In this document: positions 14,101 to 26,500 of the stretch, one piece after another
Numbering within the stretch: position 1 is the stretch's first letter
Layout: each line of letters opens with the position of its first letter
Assembly (NCBI RefSeq): GCF_900496995.4
Contig: NC_044030.1
Span: 77,912,017-77,976,016 of the forward strand
Length of the DNA: 64,000 nucleotides
Source of the DNA: Aquila chrysaetos chrysaetos
Taxonomy: Eukaryota > Chordata > Aves > Accipitriformes > Accipitridae
Direction: 5' to 3'
Program-made: the position numbers and the translations under genes
The notes under the pieces: model-generated
What the model saw: the letters and a program-made list of their open reading frames with translations, nothing else
Told to the model about the DNA's origin: nothing
Database searches by the model: none

Positions 14101-17100
14101 TTTAGGCTGGTCATAAGCAAGAGAGACTTCCCTGGGTTTTTCAGAAATTACCCTGCATGGCTGAAGCTGATCCTTTCACAACCACTTTGACCCAGGTACC
14201 CAGATGGAAAAAGCTGCAAAAGGACAGACAGCTGAAAAGAAAGCTAATGAGCAGGTGCTAATGAGCACCTTGCCCAAAGGAGGATACCCAGAGAGAGAGG
14301 AAGATTTCATCCCTAAAATACTGAACAACCAGAGAACCCCCCCAGAGCCCCAGCCCTCCTCACCCCGGGGACCCAGTGCGAGTCTTGCCATTCCTGTCCT
14401 GGGATGACACTGAGGATACAGGATTCAGCTCAGATTTTAAGCTGTTTGCTGATGTCCCCAGTGTCATACAGAGTCTTGCTTGCTCCAAGGCTGCGGTGAA
14501 AGCATAATGGATGGCTGTGCTCTTCCTGAGCATCCCACAGGTTTTAGGCTAGTGAAATATTTGTCTCCACTTTCTCTCCCAGCTGCTGTGTGCCGGAAAG
14601 CAGTGCCTGTCCCACACCAGACAGGGCTGCATTTGAGTGTCTGGTGAGTGATCCCTGTGTTTGAAGATGTGGTGGGTAATACTATGGCCCTAGCAGGAGA
14701 TGAAGTTTCACTAGATCATTACTTCACTCTGATTAAATCCACCATGAGCTGCAAAAGGATGAGAAAAAGCAATGCACCCATAAAGCTGATGCTGGAGCCA
14801 AAAACAAGGCTGCTCCATGGGACTTGGGTCAGCAAGGACTTGCTGACATGGAAATTACGTGACTGAGAGCCAGAAATTATGGGATTATCTGGCTCCACAT
14901 GGGAGAGACCACAGCTGGAAAGTAGCTTGCTCTCTCCTAAGGGCAGCCCAGGAAAAGCTGTGGAAACAAATTGAAGAAAGCTTTCCTACACATGAGGCTA
15001 TGCCACGCCATAAGCAAGCCAATGCATCACAGAAGAATGAGCTCTAAGGCTACAGAGCAATTTTATATGCAAATACTTTCCTGGATGTATAAGAAATAAA
15101 GCCAAAGTGGTGTCCTGAAACCCTAAAAATCTCAGTGGCTGATGTTCAACTGGTTCATTTTGGCCTGTGCTGGCACGTCACTTTTAGACTGACCACTTTT
15201 CTCCAGGGCTTAAATATGGCATCAGTTTCTGGGTTAGGCTCTCCTCAATCCGGTGCTAGTGGGGCGTTCAGTGGCATTAAGGGTTTGCCAAAGCCAGAAA
15301 AAAAGGATTTGCCTTTGGATAAGGTGTTAAGTTGCATCTCTGGATGGAGCAGATCTCCAGATGGAGCAGAACTCTGGTCCCGTGCCCCAGGGCAGTGCGG
15401 TGGGCAGCAAGGACATCAGCCAGGTTCTGTGCTGTGGCACCCCTTGTCAACCTCGATGCCAGCCAGAGGTGATGGCACCAGACCCAGGGCACAGCTGAGC
15501 GGAGATGCTTCAGGACATCACATTGGAAGAGAGGCAGCAGCACATGCCCTCTAGAAGAAAAGCTGAAGACTTTTCCTTCCTTTTTTTCCTTTCCTTAGGG
15601 CAAGAAAGTGAACGTGGCTTAAGAGCAGGTGGGAGAGGTTGTTTGAAGCAAGAAGATATCCTTCAAAAAGCTGGAATCACACCCTGGAGAAGAAAACATC
15701 TGGATATCCTAAAGGCTTTGCACAGGGTTTAAAAGGCCCCAAAAGGAACAGAGGAGACTCAGAATAAGAAGGAAGGTCCTGGCAAGGTTAAATATCTACA
15801 GAAAGAAAGGAAGTGGTGGGAATGAGGACATGATGTTCTCCCCACAGAGGTGACAGAGGCTTGCCCAGGGGAAAATCTGAGCTGCCCATCACACAGAGGT
15901 AGGAGAGCTGCTAAACACACTGGGATCGAGAAATCCTGAGCTGGAAATGGCAGGAAAAGAGTAGGGGAGGAACTTGCAATTTTCTTAGTTTTCCCTCAGC
16001 ATCCTCTGTGGGTCCCTCCTGGATTCAGACCTGGGGGTAGACCTGTAGCCTGACCCTGCTCAGTCCTTCCCATGCTAACGCTGCAGCAAAGACTCCTGAC
16101 AGCCCCCTGCCTGGAAGGAAGACACCTTCCTGGAACATACAGGGAAAGGTCTTCTGGGTGTTAAAAGGCAACTGTGATCCAGTGGATTGGGAGAAATCTG
16201 GGATTCAGGAGCTCAGAGAAAGAATTCATGGCTTGGGGCAGATCGCAGCTGCTACATGCCTCAGTTTCCCTTGTGTGAAATGGACAGAAGCTGTGAGAAG
16301 GGGAGAACTGGGAGCCATCATCCCAGGGCTGGGCAAAGAGGGAACTGCACTTTTGCAAGGCTCTGATGTGAGCCCATGCCCTTGCATGGCTGCCGATGCT
16401 GTGCTGTTTTAATTTGACAGCTTGGCCACTAAATGAAGCAGCTCCCAGCTCTCCAAGTGACTCCTGGTCTCATGGGCAGAGCTGGAAGGTGTGACATTGG
16501 TGCCATCCAGGACTGGACCCCGAAAGTGAAAGTGAAGCCATCACTTTTATGTATTTTTATGCAAAAGGGTTCATGATATATCCAGGTGAGAATGACCCCT
16601 GAGAGCAGGTGGGACAGACAAGTGCAGAGAGGATGTGGCTGAATGGGAGCATCTTGCTAGAAAACTTGTAACTCTGGTTTCCCTGCTGCTGTTTCACCCG
16701 ATGATAGTCTTCGCTGCTGTCCCTCGGGGAGGGATATGTGGTTTTTCCCCTGTGCAGAGCTCAAACTGATGCATGAAAAAACAAACTTGACCCAAGCAAC
16801 TCTCAGGGCAAGGATCAGAGCAGACCCGCACCAGGACCCTGCTCCCTGGCCAGCACCTCAGCTCCCCCTTCCATCACCCTCTGACTCCAGGACCCCCGCA
16901 GCCAGTTTGCAAGGTTTTATCTCCACCGTGACCTGTAACGGTGCTTAAACTCATCTCGGTGGGAATAATTCTCCCAAAATAGAAAATCACCCTTCGACAG
17001 CACAGCTGAGCATAGGGTTTCAGCAGACACATGCCATGCCCCTCCCAGCTCTCCTGCCAAACTTTGTCTTTTCTCGCCAGGCCAGCCCTGCATCCTCCTC

Positions 17101-17467
17101 TGCTCCCAGCCCCGCTGAAGGCAGCCCGCCAGCCTGCTTAGCATTCGGCTGTCATTGCTGGGAGCAACGGCGGCTGCTAAGGAGCCGAGCTCGGCAGCTG
17201 CGAGCATCTCGGTCCAGTGTCCCCGCCATCCTGGCTCGTCATATGATTTCTCCTAAGGGATAGCCGCTCAGTGGAGCTGTGTCTCCAAGCTGATCCTTTG
17301 CTGATAAGCCAGTTGCCAAGTCTCCAGCACCAAGACGAAAGAGTTTTTCTCTTCCCAGCAGGTTTTTTGCTGTGAATGACAGAGGAAGGGGGAAAAGCGA
17401 GCTGCCTGGCACTCCTCGTGGGCGAGAGGTTTTGGGGGCTTCTTCCCCCTTATTGTGTTGGCAGACC
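8168..17467. other. Intergenic between divergent MYORG and the CysR receptor gene
   Basis: This gap separates two genes that point away from each other, so it should hold both promoters and the 5' noncoding exon(s) of MYORG. I found no coding exon. Open frames at 11911-12498, 12860-13141 and 15135-15554 are not protein-like. The stretch at about 17040-17260 is locally GC-rich with several CpGs and lies shortly before exon 1 of the plus-strand gene, so it is a plausible promoter. A short direct duplication of a GATGGAGCAGA unit lies near 15343-15377. Confidence 0.5.
16228..16287 (+). repeat. Possible MIR-like CORE-SINE fossil
   Basis: The order of short blocks (CTTGGGGCA, then GCCTCAGTTTCCC, then GTGAAATGGACAG) follows the central part of the ancient amniote MIR SINE, where the tRNA-derived head meets the core. 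The copy is short and diverged, and only about 60 bases align by eye. Chance similarity is possible. Confidence 0.35.
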
Positions 17468-17522
17468 ATGGAGCTTTTCAGGCTGAGCCTGGGCTGTATT
17501 TGCCTCCTTCCTTGGCTTGATG
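17468..17522 (+). CDS. CysR receptor exon 1, signal peptide
   Basis: It encodes 18 residues, MELFRLSLGCICLLPWLD, plus one base. ATG is in a strong context (ACC before, G after) and the donor GTAAGT is perfect. Its phase 1 end matches exon 2 and completes a Val codon. The residues have the n-region and hydrophobic core of a signal peptide. Confidence 0.75.
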
Positions 17523-20500
17523 GTAAGTTTCTCCTCCTTCGGGGTAGCTGGAAACTGGGAAGTGAACTGCCTCCCAGGTTTTAACCTGCTTTCTTGCTGA
17601 AGCGTTGCTTGGGCTGCAAAGCTCTGAACCCACCAGCTGTAAAACAAGTGCCTATGGGCACATTTCAGGGCAGCATTTAAAATGGGATTAAATGCAGAGG
17701 TACAGCAGAGTGAGGGACAGGCTGGCAAGGTGCTGGGATGGTTTGGCCAGGGACACTGTGGTATCATGCCAGCTACTTTTATAAAGTGCTTTTAAACTGC
17801 TAAGAGTAGCAGATGAATAAACCTGCTCTGGGGGTGAGGCAGGCACTAAGTGACCTCCCAAGCACCCTGTTTGCTCCCTGCCCCAGCTGCTCCTTCCCAG
17901 TAGAGGCAAGTGGGCTCAGGGCATGCTGGCAACATGGGAGAGGGTGGTGGGAAGGGGAGCAGGACCTCATTGCATTAGTCCTGCTCCTGTGGCAGTTGGC
18001 TGGGAGTGGGATGTGCTGGGGAGCTGCGGAGTCTGCACTGCTCATATCCATGGAGCAAACTTGGTAGTGGCTCATGTTAACATTCAGCTGCTTGCTGAGG
18101 TCGCTTGAATCCTGTATCCTGCCCATACAAAGGAGTATTTTGAATCCAAGCAGCCTAGGTTTTGACATGCATGGGTAGATGAGGAAAGCAGAAGTCCTTC
18201 TGAGCATCATCCTGCAGAACCAGAGCAGTTCTACCCACAAACAGCTACCTGGGAGCGGTGCTACCTACGGTCTCGCCTGTCCCATCATGGGTGGTGGGCA
18301 GCATCTATTTTCTTTAGAAATGGGCAAAGCTCCTGAGCTAATAAGTAATTCCCTTTATATTTTGCTGTTATGCCTGAGATGCCAGGTTGAAAGGGACTCA
18401 TTGAAATAAATCCCTGAAGTGCTTCAAGGCTCATTCAGTCCCTGAAGCTGCAAGGAAGACAGCCATACAGTTTTACAGGTTACCTGCTCAGAGCTTTTCA
18501 AGCTCCCTAGACCAGAGGACTACAACTATTTGGGCTGCACAGCTGGGATGTTTATTCCTTAAAGACAAACCTCAGACTGATGCTCTGACCACCTACTTTC
18601 CGTTCCCTGCTCCACGACCTCTAAGTGCATGTTCCCTGGGCTGCTTTGAGCGGCTAGCCCTCAGTTTTCTCTGCAGCCAGGACAAAGGAGAGGTTTGTGC
18701 TCCTACAGATTTGACTTTTGCTCCATCTACTGCTGGTTTTTGCACTCCAAATCTTGCCAATTAAAGTAAAACCAGTGAACTGATTCTCTCATTTTTTTAA
18801 AGCTCCAGGCTGAGGGTATGTCACTGTACTAGTGAGAGGTGAGGATACATACGCATCTTTTAAAAGTTACAGAAGATCTGCTTAGGACCTGGAGGTGACA
18901 GTATGGTGGGATGCCAGGAGAGCAGAACAGCCTTCAGGATCTTGCTCTTTCTCTCGGTCTAATACAGATCTTGTCCAGTGTTAGAAGAAACTGGTTCTTT
19001 ACTGCTGGTGACATGACAGGAGCCCCATTGCTATGTTTTATTAGTAAATTAAGGAGGATCACAGGATATTTCCACAGGACATTTCCTTTCCAGTGAAATG
19101 CTTTTGGTGCAATCGCATGATCAGCCATTGCATTTCAGCCAGACCACTAATAAAACCACAACTGTTTTGCAAGAAAGGAATTTATCTTCCCAATACCTGG
19201 CAATGCCCAAAGCAAGCTCAAAATACAGAGAGCAAAAATGTTCTTACTTGGGGCTGATCTGCCCCCACAGCAGCCTCTCCCCATCCCATCCTTCCTGGGG
19301 CTGCTGAGTTTTAAGGCTGCCGGCAGGACAGAAGTGCGTGCTCTCGACAGACCTTAGAGGGTCTGGAAACTGGAAATCCTGGAATTGCCTAAGCTGTTTC
19401 TGACACTGGTTTCTTTGGAAAGTCCCTGCAAGCAGGGAGGGGGCTGAAATGTTTTCCTAAGAAGTCAAGCCTAGCAGTAACCCAGTGAGGTACCTACCAC
19501 AGGTGGTGGGAAGTCGGGCACCAGCAGGATCTGTGCATATAAAAGCAGAAAGAAAACGGCTGAAATAATACCACATTTAACACTGACTCTCAATTCTTAT
19601 GCACTGAGTGTGAGGCTGGTGGTGGCTCTGCTTGGCATCCTGGCCCAGTCCCATATCCTGGGGGCCGCTGTCCTCCCTGCCAAGCCGATATGCAGTGCTG
19701 GCTGCTCCTTGACCCCTCAAGCCCCGCTCTCCTAAGACAGCCCTAAGCATCTTGCATTGAAGAGGCAGAAAGGCCAAGCTTATCTGATACTTCTCCTCTG
19801 TCATATACTTCTTCAGCCTCCAACTATTTTCTGGTTGGGGGATTTCCTGACCCTGGTGTGTTTAACTCTTCAGTCCTGAACACCGTGAGCCTTCCTTTGC
19901 TGCCTCTTGACCCATCTGGGATCAGTCCTTGACCAGTCAGCCCCTGTCCATCCTCTCCAGACCTCTGGATTTTATAGACCTCCATCATAACCCCCCAGGG
20001 ACAGGTTTTCCCCACATGCATCAGCTTTGCGTAAACTTCACCAACCTCTCCTGCTTCCCATCATTTATCCACGTGTCTTTCTATGCCAAAACCTTCCTTC
20101 TTTTCCTACAACTGCTCCGCTCCCTTGGAGGCCTTTGCTGAGATACTTGGTCAGAAGTGGACCTTGCAGTAATGTGGAAAGCTATGAAGCCTTGTTGGTC
20201 AACCAAAAGCAAGATATTCTCCAGAAAGCAGCAATGATTGGGAAAAAACACAGTCCAATGTGGTGGCCAGAAGCAACAGCTAGGAACTACTCTTGGAGAG
20301 ACACGTTACTGGAAAATAATCTGAGTGATGACCAAGAAGTATTTGCAACCAGGTGCTTGCACTGACAAGCTCTTTGCCAGCTAATTACTGGCAGTTACCA
20401 GTATGCTTTATTGCCTTCTCTATAAAAATGACACAGCTTGATAAGAGTTGATCTGCTGCTTGAAGTGATGGAAATTGTGCTCCCATAAATCCAGAGCTCG

Positions 20501-23500
20501 CAGTGGCCAGGTAGCTGCTCACCCAGCTCTAGTTCTGCCTGTTTTGCTGGGCCCAGTGGGCAGACACCTGTTTGCTCACCAACAGGGACTCACCAGGCTC
20601 CATCTAGCATCATCCTCTCCATAGGTAGATTGGCCACATCCACTGACCTGTCATGGACATTTGTGTCTCTAAACTTTACATCCAAGTACGCACAGTCATA
20701 GGCTGAGGGAGGACCAGGGCAAAATAAAGCTAATGTTTGTTCCAGTCAACAGTCTGTTTTGGAAAAAAATACCTAGTCTCACCTCCTGCCATGCTGGTCT
20801 TGGGCTTGAAGTCAGGCATATAGACAACAGAGTGCCAATCTTACCGCTTCCCTGTGCACATCTGGATTTCCTGCCTTTAAACAAACACACCTGGGTCGCC
20901 ACATTCCTCTTACGACAGCAAGTGCCTTCCAGCTGTTTTTAATTTCTTCATCCCATGGCCCTGGGCCAGACTCCTGTGCAGGCAGCATTGGGGCTTGCTC
21001 TCTTGGATGGAGGGAGATCTTTTCATGAGAAGGAGTTACTGCTGGGCTGCATTCAAGTCTGCTCCTGCTTACTTATTCAAGGCCTTGTTTGTCCATACCT
21101 GACAGCATCTCAAGCTGCTTGCTTCAGCTAGATTCAATATAATGTTTCTACAAGTTATCTTACAGGGCCATATCTTACACTGAGCTCCATCTGCATGGGG
21201 AACCCTCCGGCCTTAACTGGGAGCTTTCGTCTTCTGTTGTTGCATCTTCTCATCTCTATCTGGTCCTGGCCCTCTGCGGGAGGTAGAAACAGCCTGCTGA
21301 GCCCAGGGCAGCTGAGAAACAGCTTCTCCTCCTGTTCAGAACAGACATCTGGCTGAGTTTTCACCCATGGCAGGGTGATAACTTCAGGCTATCACAGCAA
21401 ATTAGTCCTGCTGTTATTGATAGTCACATGAAAGTCCATTCTGCCTTCATCCAACATCTTTCTAGACTGCCTGGTTTTGTAGATGGGCTACAAACGCCCC
21501 ACTCTAGTCCTGAACTTGAATCTGAGTAAGGGATTTTCTGGACAGAAAACGTAGTAGTCCTGCATTACCAGCATGAGGCCCAGCAGCAAGGGCAGGGGAG
21601 GTGAGGTGCTGTGTTTGCCTGAAGGGAGAGGGTCTGATAGTCAGTACCAGGGTAGTGAGAGGTCTTGTCTGCATCACCACAGTGTCTAAGCAGCTAAAGA
21701 TGGCTTTCCACAAAGTCTCTGGTTAATTTTTCTTCTTCTGGGCTGGGGCCATTTCTGGTAGGAGCTGGAGTCCTTCATGGCTGTTTTTAGAGCTAGGGCA
21801 GAGACCAAAATTGCTGGCAGGGCAACTTGAGAGGATAGGACTCTTCCAAACCCTCTTCCCACCTGATGCCCCTTGAACTGCTGCAATAGTTCAACAAGAC
21901 AAGGGGACCCTAAATCCTGGGAGACCTGATATTCAGAGGGAGTTACACAAGAAGGCGAACATATGTAATATATATTAGAGTGGTGTGGGTCAGTCTCCAT
22001 TGATGCATGCTCTGTAGAGAACATATGATCTTTATCTGATATGACCTGCAGTGGCAAACAGTGGAGGTGGATTAACTTGAGCAGGAAACTCTCTGGTTTG
22101 TCTCACCATAACTCAGGCTATGGCACTACTGGTTCCAAGGTTTTTCAGCCATGGCGCATGTACTCCTAGTGCTGTGCTCATTTTGGGTGGAAGCAGCAGA
22201 CACAGCTTGGAGACATTTCTCCAAGCCACTGTTTGGAGGGCTCGGGATGACCTGCTGTCATATGGTGGTACCCAAGAAGAGCCATGTTTGGGAGCTCTTC
22301 TGGGCCATGGGATGTCCCCATGAAGTAGTCCCTACAAGAGGTGCCATGGCTACGGCAGATGGATGCCTGCCTTTGAGGACAGGTAGAGGCAGAAAAAGGT
22401 AAATTCCTGACTGTGACTCAGTGGTCATCTCCCTACAGTAAACACCCACTTGGCAAGAGAAATTGAGCTAATTAAAGGATTTTTCCAAGAGCTAAGAATC
22501 CCACTGGGGAAAGCAAAATAGGCCTAAGCCAATGCTGAGGTTCCCAGGTGACCTGGAGTGTTTTGGGAACCTCTGCTTGCTCGGCTCTGACTTATCCCTT
22601 CCCTCTGCAGAGCCTTTAGAGGGAGCAACCCATCCCCAGATGATTTGCAAATGGCTTTGATCAAGCCATCACAGGCACTGCTGAGAAATGGCAGAAACTT
22701 TCCCAGCCAGACTGGGATTACTGGTAACCAAGGCTTTCCTGGTGGCATTACCTTAATTAGGAATGTTGCATGCTTTTGCTCCTAATCCTACAAGGAACAG
22801 CGTGTCCCAAGGGTGGCCATGCTGCACAGAAGCAGGTGGCTATATTTGCTTGCTTTTCTTCTTGTAACCAGACAGAGTGGCAGTATTATAGGACAAATGA
22901 GCTGCCATCAAGTGCCTTTGCTAGAAATTGTTTATTTTGTTCCTAAAAATACGAAGAGGCCAAAATGTTCAAGCATGAGCAGCTCAAAGCAGGCATCTGC
23001 TCAGGCTCTGTGGGTAAGGCTGGCATTTTCCAGAGACGCTGAGTGCCATCCCCAGGGAGTACTTTGGATGCTCTGCTCGCTCCAGGTTAACATTCCTAAA
23101 ATGTTAGGGCTGATGGCCTTATTTGCAGGGCTGCCGGACAGTGGGACTTGGCAGTGTTGGGGAAAAAAAGTCATTTTGTCTCCGGAGTAAAGATTCTTGG
23201 TGCCTGATGTGTATCCCAAAGTAAATATACTCCAGCGTTATTTGTGGGTCTACCCCTTATGACTGTGTGGGGTATGTGCAATCATTGCTGCCAGTTACCT
23301 GTATCTAATTGTAAGTTGCTCACTTAGACAGCAACATCTCAACCTCAGGAAAGCCATAATGTATGGGTAGTGGATGGTGAACCTGTACGATGGACACAGG
23401 TTCACATTCTTGGTTGGCAAGGATCATGTGAAAGACCACAAGGAAAATCCTGCTGTTGATAGCCAGCCTTACAGAGAACTCAATGTCACTGTCAATAGGG

Positions 23501-26500
23501 AAGACACTTGGACCACAGTTCAGAGGAAAAGTATTATGGCCCCAGCTTTGCTGCCACCCTCCCATGTAATGTTGAACCATACAAAGTTTAACTAGACGTC
23601 TGTTCCCAAGCTGTAAAATGGTGTTTATACTTTTGGACCTGAGGTATGGTGTGAAGATAAAAATCTATCAATAACTTGGTGTCATACACTACTGAGTAGC
23701 TATACCAATCTCAAAGGAAAGCACTTCAGTTGCAGTGTTGAGGTTCCTGAGCTCACATGTATTCCCATGGCAGATGGGCTGCCCTGGACCTTCAGTGGGG
23801 TGAGTCTCTGCAAACTGAAACCTGCATAAAACCAAGAAAGCTGGTAGAAAGGGGCAGCTCAAAAGTGTAAAACGGTAGATAACATGGGGGAACACGATGC
23901 TTGCTGCTAACATGCAGGTAACACAGCGATTCTTTAGAGGGGAACATATACCATCCGGGACTGTACACAGAGAACAAAACACAAATCTGCTGGCTGGGTT
24001 AAACAGCAATGTTTTTCAAAATTTAATAAAAAAAATGAAACTTTCAAATGGACAGTCATTGCCAAGCAAGGAAAAGAAAAAACAGCAGAGATTCTGGCAT
24101 GTTTAATAACAAAACCTATAATAAAACATGAGAAAAAGATTTAGAGGAACAACCTAGAGAGAGCATAAAAAAACTACCAACAGAAACTTTCAAACATATC
24201 TGAAGTATGAACCTGGTGGGGGTAAGGAGGTCAATAAATACCTGGTGTAAACGTAAGGACAACCAAAGCAGGGCAGTGTAGAAAGGCTGAATGAATTATT
24301 GGTTCCAGTGCTCACTTCAGACATGGTCAGGGAGGTACTCACACAGCAGTCACTCTCTGCAGTCTGAAGAGTGTTATCGAACAAAATTGTCAACAGAGGA
24401 AGTTTCAGGGAAAAAAAAGATAAATAATGTGTGGCAAATGACTAGTCCAGATGGCATTCACACTGAGTTACAGGAAGCTAAAGATGACTTTTTTTAAACT
24501 TTTAGGGAGTATGTAAACTCTTATTTCAAGCCCCTTCAGCACCAAAGGACTGCATTACAGCAATTATGTCCCTCTTAAGAGGGATCCTTGCACAGCCTGG
24601 CGAAACACAGGCCACTAGGTTTGATTTCGGCATCAGGCAAGTCAGTAGAAACAAAGAACAGAATTTACAGACAGATAAATATGAGAAAAGTCAATGCAGC
24701 TTTTGTAGTGGGAATGCCTGACATCTGTGATGGCATCAATTAGCATATAAATGTGATGAGTGGATCTAGAACTTGTGCTTGCGTTTGCAAAAGGCTTTTG
24801 ATAAGATTCTTCCACCAAGGCCCTTAAGAAACTCCATTCTCATGAAGTAAGAGAAAGAGCCCACAGGCTGGAACAAAAGAGGTGGAATAAGTTGACAATG
24901 ATGACAGCAGAGTGAAGGTATCAGCAGGTGCCAACAAAGATCAAAAGGGGTGAATAATGAAGTAAATAAGTTTCCTGATGGCACAAAATTATTAAGAATA
25001 ATCAAAACTGAAGCTGACTGTGTGGAGCTGCAGAAGGAGCTCATGATACTGACTGACCAACAAAATGGTTTTTGAACTTCAGAGTTGAAAAATACAATGT
25101 AGTGTACACGGGCAAAATCATTTTTAACCATAAATACCCAGCAATGCTCTCTTAACTAGTTGATACATTTAGGAAGGAGGCTGGCGTCCTTGCTGTCTTG
25201 AGTGAGCTCTTTACTTGGCTGGTTTTTACCCTCTTCCTGTATTAGCAAATGCTAATGCCCAGTGCTGGAGACAGGATACTGGGCTCAGCAGATATTTTAT
25301 CTGACCCAGCACAGTTCTCATGTTCCCCTGTTACATATTTATGCAGCTCTCAAATCATTATTTGGAAATGGGTTTCTCCCAGCTGAGATGAAGCAAAGAG
25401 GTGAGAATCCTGGATTCCAGGTCCTAGAAAAAAACACAGTGGGGGGATTGTATTCATCCCTTTGGATTTTCTAAAGATTATGGGAGATTATATATGAGAC
25501 ATTTCACCTGCCTTTGGAAGCTGGCAGAAACTCAATCCCAAGGTGCATTAAACATCTTCCCTCCATCAAGCCCTCAATAAGGGGTAAAAAGGACAGGACT
25601 CATGAGTTGTCCACGGATCCCCCAGAAATTCAATTTCCACTTAGGCGTGTGGGTTTGGCAGGAATTGCCTGGTTTGGTGGCTATCACAGGTCCATGAAAC
25701 TCACTATCCTAGTGTGGACACAGCCATCCCCATCTCAGAGCCAGTGCAGGAGTCATACTGTGGTTTCTGGCTGCCTCTCCCCACGCATTCAGGCTGAGCA
25801 GAAAGCCCCGAGCTGTTTCTGATTTAACAACCCCCAGGCACTATTAATCTAGCAGACCCCTAGAACTTCCTGAGAGAAGACATAAGAGCTCTTTTAAGCT
25901 ATTGTTCATACCCTTGGTATTGTGTACTGACTTCTGTTTAGACTGTCATTAGTTTTTTCAGGTACTGAGCCAAATACTTGCTGCCAGGGAAAAGTATTGT
26001 TCTTTGCTTTGGGAGGGGAAACTCTGCAAAAATAGTTGTTTAGATAAACATCAGTGTTCTTGTCTAACATCACTTTTCGGACTCCTCTTACACTTTATAC
26101 TCAATACTGTATGCTGATAGGGCTTTTATAACTCTGGGTCCTGGGGAAGAGAGGAAAAAAAAGACTGCAAAAGCTGGGAGTTACCATGTGTTACTTGTAA
26201 TTAAAATTAAAATTAAAATATTTCTCAGAATGTGCAGAAACTTGGAACTTTCATTTCTAACCCTCTGCCTTAGGCATAAAATACACAGCAGAAGGTACAC
26301 CCGCGTCAGTGACAGACGGTTTAGCATTTAACATTTTGCTCAGAATGTTCACAGGCCACACCTGATGATTTTGTACTGAAAACAGGGGCATTTGTCCAGC
26401 TAACAGGATGATATCCATCCTAAGTTATCAGAGATGTTGGGACCCATTGCTATTAAAAGCAATTACAGAAATTTCTTCAAACTGTGTGTCTGCTGTGGGG

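Noticed and set aside
14648..15047. Two neighbouring small open frames with fairly balanced composition
   Set aside because: No recognised family, no shared phase or convincing splice sites joining them.
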